Of a stretch of 64,000 bases of DNA, positions 34,292 through 43,555 are shown in pieces. Numbering within the stretch: position 1 is the first letter of the stretch; every line of letters begins with the position of its first letter. The position numbers and the translations under genes are program-made. The notes below the pieces were generated by a model, which was given only the letters and a program-made list of their open reading frames with translations, had not been told where the DNA came from and ran no database searches. Location of the stretch: positions 62,001-126,000 of the forward strand of contig PHCC01000023.1 of the NCBI GenBank assembly GCA_002842215.1, in the 5' to 3' direction. This DNA comes from Betaproteobacteria bacterium HGW-Betaproteobacteria-9 (GTDB lineage Bacteria > Pseudomonadota > Gammaproteobacteria > Burkholderiales > Burkholderiaceae_C).

Positions 34292-34903
34292 TCAGGCGCC
34301 GAACGACAGCGCGCCTGGCGGCAGCGAACGGCCCAGGGCGTTGTTCAACACGGTGAAGTGCATGGTCTCGTCGGCGGCCAAGCGGGCGGCCACCTTGGCG
34401 AGTTCGCGGTCGCCCAGCGCGGGGATCACGCTCAGGTAGGCGTTGGTCGCGCCCAGCTCCAGACGGGCCGCGAGGTCGAGCACATCGCCCTGGCTCTTCA
34501 GCGAAGCAGCGTTGAGCGCCTTGGCGTATTCCTCCAGCTTCATCTCGGCCACCGGCTTGCCGCCGAGCTTCTGGATGGTGGCGATGAGCGCGTCGCGGTG
34601 GGTCTTGTGGTGGCCCTGAAACTGCACCGCCACATCGAGCACCGGCTTCTGCAGCAGGCCGCTGCCGGCGCCGAGCTGGTAGGCGTTGATGGCTTCGTGT
34701 TCCAGGCCCAGCGCCACGTTGAGGATGGACACGTCTTTGGACATGTCGCCCTTCATGCCGGCGGCCATGACGTCTTTGCCGGCGAGCAGGGCCACGGCCA
34801 CGGTGGACAGGGCGCCGCCAGTGCCCATGAAGGAGCGGCGCGACGGGGTGGCGGCGATCAGCGAGGTGGATGCGGTGAAAGCGGAAGGGGTGGAGCGTGA
34901 CAT
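34292..34903 (-). CDS. Tat-exported ferritin-like protein
   Basis: The 203-residue protein has a Tat-type signal (SRRSFMG, residues 21-27, followed by a hydrophobic stretch) and then a four-helix ferritin-like domain (residues 60-190). Candidate diiron ligands are E and H in GLEHEAINAYQ, GHHKTHRD, RLELGATNAYL and AADETMHF. Tat export fits a cofactor loaded before transport. A periplasmic iron- or peroxide-related role is likely. It lies head-to-head with the DUF3034 gene across about 250 bp. Confidence 0.85.
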   Translation of the reverse strand: MSRSTPSAFTASTSLIAATPSRRSFMGTGGALSTVAVALLAGKDVMAAGMKGDMSKDVSILNVALGLEHEAINAYQLGAGSGLLQKPVLDVAVQFQGHHKTHRDALIATIQKLGGKPVAEMKLEEYAKALNAASLKSQGDVLDLAARLELGATNAYLSVIPALGDRELAKVAARLAADETMHFTVLNNALGRSLPPGALSFGA

Positions 34904-35153
34904 GGTGGTGTTTCCTTGATGAGGGGTGGGTTCGGTTGTCGTGGGGCCGGTGGTGCTGATCGGGTGGGACCAGCGCTGCCGACACCCCGGGTACGCAGAC
35001 GCCCCAACGGGTGGATTCAGAAACCCACAAATTTTTGAGGTGATTCAAATCGCTGAATCCACGCGGCGCCGGGTTGCGTAGTGGGTGGGCCAGCTGTGCA
35101 GACGCTGCACTGGCAACGGCGCCCCGCAGAAATCACCTCACCCCAACCCAGCG

Positions 35154-36119
35154 ATGAACCACCCCATGAATCACCTCACCGAGACCCGTCGCCGCCAGGC
35201 CCCATCGACCACCCTGCTGGCCCTGGCCGCTACGGCAGCCCTGCTCGCCGCCGTGCCGGCCCAGGCTGACACCGGCAAGCTGCTGCTCACCGGCGGCGTG
35301 AGCACGGTGGAGGGCGCGGCCGGCGGCGGCATCAGCCCCTGGGCCGTGATCGGCAGCCAGGCCACCGAGGGTGAAAAAGGCATCTCGGCCTACCTGAGCC
35401 GCGTCGAGACCCGGGACCACGACCTGACCGCTGCGGGGGTTGCCGTGGGCCTCAACGACCGGGTCGAACTCTCCTTCGGCCATCAGGATTTCGACACCGG
35501 CATCGCCGGCGCACTGCTCGGTCTGCCCGGTCTGCACCTGAAGCAGGACATCCTGGGCGCCAAGCTGCGCTTGGCCGGCGACGCCGTGCTCGGCAGCGAC
35601 ACGCTGATGCCGCAGATCGCCGTGGGCGTTCAGGTCAAACGCCTGCGCTCCAGCGGACTCGACGGCACGCTCGACGCGCTGGGTGCGAAACGCGACGGCG
35701 TGGACGTCTACGTGAGCGCGACCAAGCTCTTCCTCGCGCAAGGCGTGGTGGTCAACGGCACGCTGCGCGCGACCCAGGCCAACCAGAACGGCCTGCTCGG
35801 TTTCGGTGCCCGGCTGGGCGGCGCGGACAACGGCTATCAACTCATGCCCGAGCTGTCGGTGGCCTACCTGCTGAGCAAGAACGTGGCCGTGGGCTTCGAA
35901 TACCGCGCCATGCCCAACAAGCTGCAGCGCGCGGGCGCCGCCGCGGGCCTGGGCGACGGCCTGCGCTCAGACGACTGGAAAGACATTTTCATCGCCTGGG
36001 CGCCGAGCAAGAACGTCTCGCTCACCGCCGCCTATGTGGACCTGGGACGCATCGTGCCCGCCACCACCGGCAACCAGAAGCAGACCGGCGTCTACCTCTC
36101 GGCACAGATCGCGTTTTGA
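35154..36119 (+). CDS. DUF3034 outer-membrane-type protein
   Basis: The 321-residue protein has a signal peptide (AALLAAVPAQA) and a beta-rich body beginning DTGKLLLTGGVSTVEGAAGGG, typical of DUF3034. It ends in aromatic residue F (QIAF), as outer-membrane beta-barrels do. ATG 35154 or 35166 are both possible starts. It is the first gene of a five-gene same-strand set (DUF3034, truncated hemoglobin, cupredoxin-like, ECF sigma, anti-sigma). Function is unknown. Confidence 0.85.
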   Translation: MNHPMNHLTETRRRQAPSTTLLALAATAALLAAVPAQADTGKLLLTGGVSTVEGAAGGGISPWAVIGSQATEGEKGISAYLSRVETRDHDLTAAGVAVGLNDRVELSFGHQDFDTGIAGALLGLPGLHLKQDILGAKLRLAGDAVLGSDTLMPQIAVGVQVKRLRSSGLDGTLDALGAKRDGVDVYVSATKLFLAQGVVVNGTLRATQANQNGLLGFGARLGGADNGYQLMPELSVAYLLSKNVAVGFEYRAMPNKLQRAGAAAGLGDGLRSDDWKDIFIAWAPSKNVSLTAAYVDLGRIVPATTGNQKQTGVYLSAQIAF

Positions 36120-36154
36120 ACCACCCCCATCTCACCACCCCCCTGAAGACCGAC

Positions 36155-36637
36155 ATGAAACACCTCCTCACCGCCACCGCCTTCACGCTGCTCGCCATGG
36201 GCAGCGGCCACGCCCTGGCCCAGAACGTGGTCGCGCCACTGAAAGCCACGCCCGCCTCCGCCTACCCGGTGGCGCCCGCGCCTGGGCTGTACCAGGCCTT
36301 CGGCGAACAGGCCGGCATCCGCGCCCTGATGGACGACTTCGTGATCCGCCTGAAGGCCGACGCCCGCATCGGCGAGCAGTTCAAGGAAACGAAACTCGAC
36401 CACCTCGCCAGGCAGCTGACCGACCAGGTCTGCCAGCTCGCCGGCGGCCCCTGCGTCTACAAAGGCCCCGACATGAAAGAGGCCCACGCCGAGATGGACG
36501 TGACGCGCAGCCACTTCAACGCACTGGTGGAAGTGCTGCAAATGAGCATGGACGCGCGCAGCATCCCGTTCACGCGCCAGAACCAGTTGCTCGCGCTGCT
36601 CGCGCCGATGCACCGCGACGTGGTGAACACGCGATGA
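36155..36637 (+). CDS. Group 1 truncated hemoglobin with signal peptide
   Basis: The 160-residue protein begins with a signal peptide (MKHLLTATAFTLLAMGSGHALAQ) and then a 2-on-2 globin: LYQAFGEQAGIRALMDDFV, CVYKGPDMKEAHAEM with the proximal-heme His in EAHAEM, and QNQLLALLAPMHRDVV. Truncated hemoglobins are normally cytoplasmic; export to the periplasm is unusual. It may scavenge NO or bind O2 outside the cytoplasm. The gene is 35 bp after DUF3034 and its stop overlaps the cupredoxin-like start by 4 bases. Confidence 0.88.
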   Translation: MKHLLTATAFTLLAMGSGHALAQNVVAPLKATPASAYPVAPAPGLYQAFGEQAGIRALMDDFVIRLKADARIGEQFKETKLDHLARQLTDQVCQLAGGPCVYKGPDMKEAHAEMDVTRSHFNALVEVLQMSMDARSIPFTRQNQLLALLAPMHRDVVNTR

Positions 36638-37302
36638 ACGCGCACACCCTGTCAGGTGCCGCCGCTGCCGCGCTCGCCCTGCTCGCCCTGCTCGCCGGCG
36701 CGGCCCAGGCCGCCACGGTGCAGATCACCCTGCTTGCGCGCGATGGCCAGCCACTGGCCGACGCCGTGGTGCTGGTCGAGCCGGTCAACGGCGCCAAGCC
36801 GCCAGTGCCCGCACCGGTGCAGGCAACGATCACCCAGCAGAAGATGCGGTTCGACCCGGCGCTGACCCTGGTGCCGGTGGGTTCGCGGGTGCGTTTCACC
36901 AACCTCGACGGCTGGGAACACCATGTGCGCGGCCTGCCCGCCGGCCTCGCCGGGCTCAGCGCCGGACCGGGCGCGGGCTTTGAACTGCGACTGGGCGGCA
37001 AGGTCGACGGTCAGGTGCCGGAAAGCGCTGAAGTCACGCTGGGCAGAACCGGCCCGCTGCAGCTGGGTTGCCACATCCACGGTTCCATGCGCGGCTTCCT
37101 GTTCGTCACCGACTCGCCTTGGGCGGTCAAGACCGACGCCGCGGGCGTGGCCACGCTGCAGGGTGTGCCCGAAGGCGCGGCGCGCCTGCGCGTGTGGCAC
37201 ACCGACCAACTGGTCGAAGCCGCGCCCACCGCGCTGAACGTGACGCCGCTGACCGCGTTGAATGTGCCCACCCAGGTGCAGCCGCGCCGACGGCGGCCGT
37301 GA
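36634..37302 (+). CDS. Cupredoxin-like exported protein
   Basis: The 222-residue protein has a signal peptide (ending GAAQAA, around residue 27), an early beta-sandwich region, and a type-1-copper-like set: H in GWEHHVRG and the C-H-x-H-x-M in LGCHIHGSM. Proteins of this class are often annotated as methylamine-utilisation proteins, but no methylamine genes are here. It probably binds copper in the periplasm. ATG overlaps the preceding stop (ATGA), indicating translational coupling. Confidence 0.82.
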   Translation: MNAHTLSGAAAAALALLALLAGAAQAATVQITLLARDGQPLADAVVLVEPVNGAKPPVPAPVQATITQQKMRFDPALTLVPVGSRVRFTNLDGWEHHVRGLPAGLAGLSAGPGAGFELRLGGKVDGQVPESAEVTLGRTGPLQLGCHIHGSMRGFLFVTDSPWAVKTDAAGVATLQGVPEGAARLRVWHTDQLVEAAPTALNVTPLTALNVPTQVQPRRRRP

Positions 37303-37370
37303 TGCGTGCCCTGGCCAGGTTCAATACCCTGTGGGCGACGGCGGGTCGCACGCTCCCGCACAATGCGCGC

Positions 37371-37943
37371 ATGCGAGACCAACCCGACGACGAACTCATG
37401 GCCCTGATCGACCGCGTGGCCCGGCGCGACGAGCTCGCCCTGAAAGCGTTGTACGACCAGACCTCGGGCAAGCTCTATGGTCTCGCGCTGCGGGTGGTGC
37501 GCAACAACGAGTGGGCCGAAGACGCGCTGCAAGAGACCTTTCTGCAGATCTGGCGCACCGCGCCCGACTACCGCGCGTCGTTGAGCCCGCCCATGGCCTG
37601 GCTCGGCCTGATCGTGCGCAGCCGATCGCTGGACCTGCTGCGCCGCCGCAAGGCCGAGCGCGAACACCTGACCGACGAAATCGACGACGCCATGGCCGAC
37701 ACGCTCGAAGGCGATTCCCCCAACCCCATGGACACCAGCCTCGCGAGCCAGCAGGCCTGGGCGCTGCACCAGTGCCTGGCCAAACTGGAGAACAAACAGC
37801 GCGAGGTGGTGAGCCTGGCCTACCTGCGCGACCTGAGCCACGGCGAGCTGGCGCAACAGCTCAAGCTGCCGCTGGGCACGGTGAAAACCTGGATACGCCG
37901 CGGGCTGGACCAGCTGCGCAGCTGCATGGCGAGGTACGCATGA
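37371..37943 (+). CDS. ECF RNA polymerase sigma factor
   Basis: The 190-residue protein has sigma region 2 (LYDQTSGKLYGLALRVVRNN, EWAEDALQETFLQIW) and region 4 (QREVVSLAYLRDLSHGELA, LPLGTVKTWIRRGLDQLR). An alternative start at ATG 37302 shares a base with the preceding stop (TGATG) and would add 23 residues. The anti-sigma gene follows after a repeat element. It probably directs RNA polymerase to its own operon and to the divergent ferritin-like/DUF3455 genes. Confidence 0.92.
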   Translation: MRDQPDDELMALIDRVARRDELALKALYDQTSGKLYGLALRVVRNNEWAEDALQETFLQIWRTAPDYRASLSPPMAWLGLIVRSRSLDLLRRRKAEREHLTDEIDDAMADTLEGDSPNPMDTSLASQQAWALHQCLAKLENKQREVVSLAYLRDLSHGELAQQLKLPLGTVKTWIRRGLDQLRSCMARYA

Positions 37944-38022
37944 GCCCCCCCGCGCCGCTTCGCGTCACCCCCCCAAGGGGGCGGCACTGGCCGTCCGGCA
38001 AAGCCGGCCCGGCGGTGCCCTT
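37942..38022. repeat. Intergenic repeat copy E (reverse orientation)
   Basis: The complement of this stretch contains the same blocks as copy D (GGCACCGCCGGGCCGGC, GCCGCCCCCTTGGGGGGG, GACGCGAAGCGGCGCG). It starts at the stop codon of the sigma gene and separates it from the anti-sigma gene, the only copy lying inside a clear operon. Confidence 0.85.
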
Positions 38023-38087
38023 GGGTTGGACCGCTTCGTGCGGTGCGGGTGGTGCTCCGGCGCCGTGAAAAACAAAATAGCCTGTCC

Positions 38088-38867
38088 ATGAATCTGAGCC
38101 AACACCCCGAACTGCTGGACCGTCTGGCCAGCGCCTACGCGCTGGGCACCTTGCGCGGTGGTGCGCGCCGCCGTTTTGAAGCACTGGCGCGCGAACAGGC
38201 GCCGGTGCGCGCGGCAGCGCTCATCTGGCAAAGCCGCGTGGCCAGCATGAACGAGCTGCAGGCCCCCGTCGAACCGTCGCCGGTGGTGTGGACCCGCATC
38301 CACAACCTGGTGCAAGCCGAGCGTGAGCAGGTGGCCATGGCCGCCGCGCACGAAGCGAAAGCGCCCCCCAAACCGGGCGGCTGGCTACGCAGCCTGGCGC
38401 TGTGGCGCGGCACCACCGCGACCGGCGCGCTGGCTACGGTGCTGGCGGTCGTCACGGCTGTGGGCTTGCGCGACGAGATGGGCGCGCAGATCGGTGAGCT
38501 GCAGGCCCAGCTGTCAGCGCAACCGCAGATTGAATACGTGGCCGTGCTCAACGACGAGCAGGCCAGCGCCTCCATGCTGGTGACCTTCGACCCGAAGAAC
38601 GGCCGACTCACCTTGCAGCGAGTCGGCGGCTACCAGGAAGCGGCCGACAAGTCGCTGCAGCTCTGGGCGCTACCGCCGGGCGCAGCACCGCGTTCACTGG
38701 GCGTGTTGAGCCAGGAGAAGCTGCTGCAACTGGCGGCCGACCAGCGCGACGTGCGTGAAGTGCCGGCGCTGGCGGTCAGCCTGGAGCCCAAGGGCGGTGT
38801 GCCGAGCGAAACCGGACCGACCGGACCGGTGTTGTTCAAAGGCGCGCTGATCCAGAAGATGTTGTGA
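38088..38867 (+). CDS. RskA-family anti-sigma factor
   Basis: The 259-residue protein has an N-terminal anti-sigma part (residues 1-80, with LASAYALGTLRGGARRRFEAL), one transmembrane helix (about 105-125), and a periplasmic RskA domain (QIEYVAVLNDEQASASMLVTF to SETGPTGPVLFKGAL). It would hold the ECF sigma factor at the membrane until a periplasmic signal releases it. It is a paralogue of the orphan domain protein at 24426-24944. Confidence 0.9.
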   Translation: MNLSQHPELLDRLASAYALGTLRGGARRRFEALAREQAPVRAAALIWQSRVASMNELQAPVEPSPVVWTRIHNLVQAEREQVAMAAAHEAKAPPKPGGWLRSLALWRGTTATGALATVLAVVTAVGLRDEMGAQIGELQAQLSAQPQIEYVAVLNDEQASASMLVTFDPKNGRLTLQRVGGYQEAADKSLQLWALPPGAAPRSLGVLSQEKLLQLAADQRDVREVPALAVSLEPKGGVPSETGPTGPVLFKGALIQKML

Positions 38868-38879
38868 GCGCCGGCGGCC

Positions 38880-39725
38880 TCACTGCCGCGCGGTGCGCAC
38901 GTTCGCTGGCGGCAGCTGTGGGTGGCTGCTGCGCCAGGGGTTGATGTCGAGTCCGCCGCGGCGCGTGTAGCGGGCGTAGACCATGAGCTTGGTGGGCTTG
39001 CAACGCGCCATGATGTCCATGTAGATGCGCTCGACGCACTGCTCGTGGAACTCGTTGTGGTTGCGGAAACTCACGATGTACTGCAGCAGGCCGGCCTGGT
39101 GAATCTGCGGGCCACTGTAGCTGATCTGCACGCTGCCCCAGTCGGGCTGGCCGGTCACCAGGCAGTTGCTCTTGAGCAGGTCGCTGGTGAGGGTCTCGGT
39201 CACCGGTTGTTCGTTGAAGGCGGCGCCCAGCAGCTCCGGCGCGGGCAGGTACAGGCTGCACTCGACATCGAGCCGGTCGATCGACAGACCGGTCAGCTCG
39301 CGCACCGGCTCGCAGTCAAACAGATCGGGCATCAAGAGGCGCACACCCGCCGTGGTCTGCACCGGTCGGCCGTGCCAGATGGCCGCACTGATGTCGTGGC
39401 GCATGCGTTCGCGCACGGCGTCAGCGCTGTCGAAGCGCGTGTTGTTGAAGCTGTTGAGGTAGAGCTTGAACGACTTGCTCTCGACGATGTGGGTGCTCTC
39501 GCAAGGCACGGTGATGTGCGCCAGCGCCACCTGCGGCTTGCCCTTGGGGTTGAGCCAGCTCAGCTCGAACGCGGTCCAGAGGTCGGCACCCAGAAAAGGC
39601 AGGCTGCCGGTGATACCGATCTCGCGGCGTTTCGCTTCGCGCGGCAAGGGGAACAACAGCGACGCATCGTACTGGTCGACGTAGGCTGACGTCTTACCGA
39701 GCTGGGAATGTTCTGGGAGGTTCAT
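38880..39725 (-). CDS. queF: NADPH-dependent 7-cyano-7-deazaguanine reductase
   Basis: The 281-residue bimodular QueF (type II) reduces preQ0 to preQ1 in queuosine synthesis. The nucleophilic Cys is in [14 protein letters not shown] and the substrate-binding Glu/His in [14 protein letters not shown]. The N-terminal half carries the NADPH-associated [13 protein letters not shown] motif. It is the last gene of an operon read from YaaA through the prolyl hydroxylase, with an 11-bp gap. ATG 39725 fits homologues. Confidence 0.93.
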   Translation of the reverse strand: MNLPEHSQLGKTSAYVDQYDASLLFPLPREAKRREIGITGSLPFLGADLWTAFELSWLNPKGKPQVALAHITVPCESTHIVESKSFKLYLNSFNNTRFDSADAVRERMRHDISAAIWHGRPVQTTAGVRLLMPDLFDCEPVRELTGLSIDRLDVECSLYLPAPELLGAAFNEQPVTETLTSDLLKSNCLVTGQPDWGSVQISYSGPQIHQAGLLQYIVSFRNHNEFHEQCVERIYMDIMARCKPTKLMVYARYTRRGGLDINPWRSSHPQLPPANVRTARQ

Positions 39726-39736
39726 GAAAGATCGGT

Positions 39737-40621
39737 TCAGATGAATTCGCGTTCGCGCAGCCACTTGGTCGCGACCCATTTTTCACCCTGCACCACGGGC
39801 GCGCCGCCATGCAGCGTGCGGGTGATCGGGCTGGGCTTGTCGTAGCTGAAGAACACGGCGTTGCCGCGTTGCGGCGCCACCTCGAGCCCCACGTCCGGAA
39901 AGATGGTGCCGCCGCCTTCCGCAGGCTCGTTGAGGTACATCACCAGCGTGGCGAGGCGCTGCCCGCCGCGCTGCAGGATGGTGGGCGTGCCCGGCTCGGC
40001 CGGGTCGAAGTAGTCGTAGTGCGGTTTGTATTCGGCGCCCACCGGGTAGTTGAGCACCTGCATGCCCTCGCCGTTTTCCAGCGGCCAGTTCACCAGGCGG
40101 GCGATGCGCGCCTCGATGCGGCGCACCAGCTCACTTTCACCGCGGGTGAAAAACATGCCGTTGCTGGTGCGGTCGGGGTTGAGTTCTTCGCCACCGGTCT
40201 GGGTCTGCACCGTGAGGGAACGCGCCAGGCGCGGACGGGCCGCATCGATGAGCGCTTCGCACTCCTCGTCGCTCAACAGCCCACCCAGCACCACCACCCG
40301 CGGCTGCGACAGCGTCGCGAGCCCACGGACCTGGCGGTCGCCGGCGTCCAGGCGCAACAGTGAGGGCGACAGTCTGATCTCGGGCAGGCGCGCGGCGACC
40401 GCCTGGGACCGCGCGGGCACGACCGCCGGCACCACACCGGCGCCTCGGCCATCCCCGCGTTGCCGCCGGTGTTCGCGCAAGCTGTCTTCCAGCGCAGCGG
40501 CCGCCAGCTCCTGCCGCCAGCCCACCTTCACCATGGCATCCAGCACCGATTCGGGCGAAAAGCCGGCGACGGTCTGCTCCACGATCCAGCGGCGCAGCTC
40601 GGGGGTGATGGTTTGCACCAT
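39737..40621 (-). CDS. 2-oxoglutarate/Fe(II)-dependent prolyl 4-hydroxylase
   Basis: The 294-residue protein has the iron ligands HYD (YKPHYDYFD) and the distal His in RTLHGG, and the 2-oxoglutarate-binding Lys in GEKWVATKW. The N-terminal 100 residues are a separate helical region. It would hydroxylate a proline in a protein substrate; bacterial P4H targets include elongation factor Tu in some species. ATG 40621 is taken over ATG 40636 because of a GGCGGA ribosome-like site; both are in frame. Confidence 0.88.
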   Translation of the reverse strand: MVQTITPELRRWIVEQTVAGFSPESVLDAMVKVGWRQELAAAALEDSLREHRRQRGDGRGAGVVPAVVPARSQAVAARLPEIRLSPSLLRLDAGDRQVRGLATLSQPRVVVLGGLLSDEECEALIDAARPRLARSLTVQTQTGGEELNPDRTSNGMFFTRGESELVRRIEARIARLVNWPLENGEGMQVLNYPVGAEYKPHYDYFDPAEPGTPTILQRGGQRLATLVMYLNEPAEGGGTIFPDVGLEVAPQRGNAVFFSYDKPSPITRTLHGGAPVVQGEKWVATKWLREREFI

Positions 40622-40639
40622 GGTTCCGCCCGTCATGGG

Positions 40640-41416
40640 TCAGGGCTTCTGTTCGCGGCGGAACACCAGGCGGTCGGTGTCGGACGCGGCGGCCACAAAA
40701 CGGTAACCGTCCAGATCAAACCCCTTGAGCTGCTCGGGCGTGGTGACGCGGTGTTTCACCGCGTAGCGCACCATCAGGCCGCGCGCGCGCTTGGCGAAGA
40801 AACTGATGATCTGGTAGCCGTCGCCCTTGCGCTCTTCGAACACGCAGTTGACCACGCGCGGCTGCAGCACACGGCGGTCCACCGCCTTGAAATACTCTTC
40901 GCTGGCGAGGTTGATCACGACCGGGCTCTTGTCGGCGCGGGCCCTCTGGTTGAGGTACTCGGCGATCTGGCTGCCCCAGAACTGGTAGAGGTTCTTGCCC
41001 CGGGGTGTGACCAGGCGGGTGCCCATCTCCAGCCGGTAGGGCTGCATCCAGTCGAGCGGGCGCAGCACGCCGTAGAGGCCGCTCAAGATGCACAGGTGCT
41101 GCTGCAACCAGTCGAGTTCGGCCTCGCCCAGGCTCTTCGCGTCGAGCCCGCCGTAGACATCACCATCAAAGGCCAGCACCGCCTGTTTGGAATTTTTCGC
41201 GGTGAATTTCGGCACCCAGGCCTGGTAGCGCGCGAAGTTCAGGCCCGAGAGCTGGTCCGACAGGCCCATGAGATCGGCGATCTGCTGCGGCGACTTGTCG
41301 CGCATCACATCGATGAGTTCGATCGCCTGTTTCACGAACAGCGGCTGGGTATGGGTCTTGACGTGTGGCGGCGTCTCGTGATCGAGCGCCTTGGCGGGGG
41401 AGATGAGGAACAGCAT
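40640..41416 (-). CDS. yaaA: Peroxide stress protein YaaA
   Basis: The 258-residue protein matches the YaaA (DUF328) family: [46 protein letters not shown], and [12 protein letters not shown]. YaaA limits free iron during hydrogen peroxide stress in E. coli and binds DNA. First gene of the yaaA/P4H/queF operon. A terminator for the upstream gene lies just before it at 41446. Confidence 0.92.
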   Translation of the reverse strand: MLFLISPAKALDHETPPHVKTHTQPLFVKQAIELIDVMRDKSPQQIADLMGLSDQLSGLNFARYQAWVPKFTAKNSKQAVLAFDGDVYGGLDAKSLGEAELDWLQQHLCILSGLYGVLRPLDWMQPYRLEMGTRLVTPRGKNLYQFWGSQIAEYLNQRARADKSPVVINLASEEYFKAVDRRVLQPRVVNCVFEERKGDGYQIISFFAKRARGLMVRYAVKHRVTTPEQLKGFDLDGYRFVAAASDTDRLVFRREQKP

Positions 41417-41445
41417 GTTGGCGTGGACGCAGCGGGAGGAAACAC

Positions 41446-41470
41446 AAAAAGGGCTTCCCGCAGGAAGCCC
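41446..41470 (-). terminator. Rho-independent terminator for the DUF3501 operon
   Basis: GGGCTTCC pairs with GGAAGCCC across a four-base loop, followed on the reverse strand by a T-run (complement of AAAAA at 41446). It lies about 20 bp after the DUF3501 stop codon. Confidence 0.85.
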
Positions 41471-41491
41471 GATTATGACCAACGGGGCCGG

Positions 41492-42082
41492 TTATTTCAG
41501 GTCGCCAGCCAGGCTGGCCAGCGTTTCCATGGGGATCTGGGTGTGGGCCGGGTAGTGGGTGTGGTCGCAGCCGAGCTTGACCGCCGCGCCGGCCTGGATG
41601 GCGGCGCACATGGCTGGCGTGAACTCGAAGCGCACGAAATGCACGGCGCTGGTCTTTTCGTCGTTCTCGCGTTCCAAGTCTTCGTCGGCAATCGCGTAGA
41701 CGCGTGCACACCCCTCGACCTCAACAAACAACCGGTCTTCCACGCCGATGAGGCGGGCCAGCTCGCGCTTGCGTTCGTTGATGTCGGTGTACTCGATCAT
41801 CATGGTGGCCTTCCAGTTGCTGCCGTCGGGCACCAGCGGCGCATAGGCCTCGATCTCCTGCTGGATGCCTTCTTCCTCGAAGATCTTCTCGATGCGCAGC
41901 ATCTCCTGGATCTGGTAGCGGATGGTCATCTCGCTCTCGAACTGCAGGTTGACGTGTTCACCCAGCTGCACACTGCGTTGTTTGCGATGGGCGATGACCT
42001 CGGGCTTGTGCGCCTTGCGCCACTTGCTGTAGACCTCCAGGCTCATGAGGCTGTCGGGGGTGATGTGTCCGGTGAGTTGCAT
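41492..42082 (-). CDS. DUF3501 protein
   Basis: The 196-residue protein follows the DUF3501 pattern: SLMSLEVYSKWRKAHKPEVIAHRKQR, RYQIQEMLRIEKIFEEEGI, GSNWKATMMIEY. It is third in a rubrerythrin/Fe-S/DUF3501 operon; the trio co-occurs in many proteobacteria, with no proven role. ATG 42082 is used since homologues begin near MQLT; an ATG at 42100 overlapping the previous stop (ATGA) is also possible. Confidence 0.85.
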   Translation of the reverse strand: MQLTGHITPDSLMSLEVYSKWRKAHKPEVIAHRKQRSVQLGEHVNLQFESEMTIRYQIQEMLRIEKIFEEEGIQQEIEAYAPLVPDGSNWKATMMIEYTDINERKRELARLIGVEDRLFVEVEGCARVYAIADEDLERENDEKTSAVHFVRFEFTPAMCAAIQAGAAVKLGCDHTHYPAHTQIPMETLASLAGDLK

Positions 42083-42096
42083 GGTGTTGTTCTCTC

Positions 42097-43446
42097 TCAT
42101 TTGAGTCCGTAGGCGCGAGCCACCAGCGACAGCGGGTGTTGAAGTTCGGGCGCGCCCAGGCCGTTCACTTCAAATCCCTGCGCGATGTGGTGGCCGCCGA
42201 GCGGACAGTCGGAGCTGATGAAGTCGGGCTTGGCGCCGTCCTGCATGGTGGCCATGGCCTTGAACACCGGCTTGCCGATTTTCATGGCCTGCTGGTGGTA
42301 GGCCTTCTTCACGCCAAAGGTGCCGGCGTGGCCCGAGCAGCGCTCGATGGTGTTGAGCGTGGTGCCGGGGATCATCTTGAGCATTTCTTCGGTCTTGCGC
42401 CCGATGTTCTGCACCCGGCCGTGGCAGGGGATCTGGTAGCTCACGTTGCCCAGCGGCTGCGGGAATTCCGTCTTGAGCAGGCCGTCGCGCTTGCGAGCCA
42501 TGAGGTACTCGAACGGGTCCCACATGTGTTCCTTCACGAGCTGCACGTCGGCATCGTCCGGGAACATGAGCGGGATTTCCTGCTTGAACATCAGCGCGCA
42601 GCTCGGCACCGCGGCCAGGATGGCAAAGCCATCTTTCGCGTACTTCGCCAGCACCGGGATGTTGGCGTTCTTGCTGGCCTGCACCGAATCCAGGTCACCC
42701 AGCTCCAGCTTGGGCATGCCACAACACTTTTCCTTCTCGACAATGACGTAGGGGATGGCGTTGTGGTTCAGGATCTTCAGCAGATCAAGGCCGATCCCGG
42801 GCTCGTTGTAGTTGATGTAGCAGGTGGAAAAGATGGCCACCTTGCCCGGCGTCTTCGCGCCATCGACCACGTTTGACGACGTGGCCTGCGGCGTACCGGA
42901 GCGGAATTTTTTCGTCGCCAGATCGGGCAGCCAGGCGTCTTTGTCCACCCCGGCCACGCTTTCCATGACGCTGCGCATGACCTGGGTCTTGTTCACCGCG
43001 TTGGCCACCTGCACCACGACGGGAATGCCGGCGAACTGGCCGTGCACGTCGGTGGAGGCCAGGAAACGCTCGGCCAGCTTGACCTCACCCTTCTTGAACT
43101 TGATGGCCTTGGCGCGCAGCATGGTGTGCGGAAAGTCCAGGTTCCACTCGTGCGGCGGCGTGTAGGGGCACTTGGTCATGTAGCAGAGGTCGCACATGTA
43201 ACACTGGTCGATCACCTTCCAGTAGTCCGCCTTGGCGACGCCATCGACCTCCATGGTCGAGCTTTCGTCGACCAGATCGAACAGCGTCGGGAACGACCCG
43301 CACAGACTCACACAGCGGCGGCAACCATGGCAGATGTCGAAGATGCGTTCCAGCTCGACAAAGCACTTCTCCTCGTCGTGAAAGTCGGGACCCTTCCAGT
43401 CGAGCGCGTGCCGCGTCGGTGCCTGCAGGTTGCCTTCTGTGGCCAT
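42097..43446 (-). CDS. Fe-S oxidoreductase, heterodisulfide reductase D/GlpC-like
   Basis: The 449-residue protein has two [4Fe-4S] clusters near the N-terminus (CHGCRRCVSLC and CYMCDLCYMTKCP) and two CCG-type domains, with KCCGMPKLE and a degenerate RCSGHAGT. It probably passes electrons to or from the rubrerythrin encoded next door, within the cytoplasm or at the membrane. A GGAGC ribosome site precedes ATG 43446. Confidence 0.88.
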   Translation of the reverse strand: MATEGNLQAPTRHALDWKGPDFHDEEKCFVELERIFDICHGCRRCVSLCGSFPTLFDLVDESSTMEVDGVAKADYWKVIDQCYMCDLCYMTKCPYTPPHEWNLDFPHTMLRAKAIKFKKGEVKLAERFLASTDVHGQFAGIPVVVQVANAVNKTQVMRSVMESVAGVDKDAWLPDLATKKFRSGTPQATSSNVVDGAKTPGKVAIFSTCYINYNEPGIGLDLLKILNHNAIPYVIVEKEKCCGMPKLELGDLDSVQASKNANIPVLAKYAKDGFAILAAVPSCALMFKQEIPLMFPDDADVQLVKEHMWDPFEYLMARKRDGLLKTEFPQPLGNVSYQIPCHGRVQNIGRKTEEMLKMIPGTTLNTIERCSGHAGTFGVKKAYHQQAMKIGKPVFKAMATMQDGAKPDFISSDCPLGGHHIAQGFEVNGLGAPELQHPLSLVARAYGLK

Positions 43447-43555
43447 GTGGTGCTCCTCTGGTCGCGCTCTGTGGCGCGGTTGATCGTGGGCTTTTGAAAG
43501 CGCTGGGCTTCAGCGCTTTCAAAAACGGCGTCCTAAGGGAAGACCCAGAACGCCG

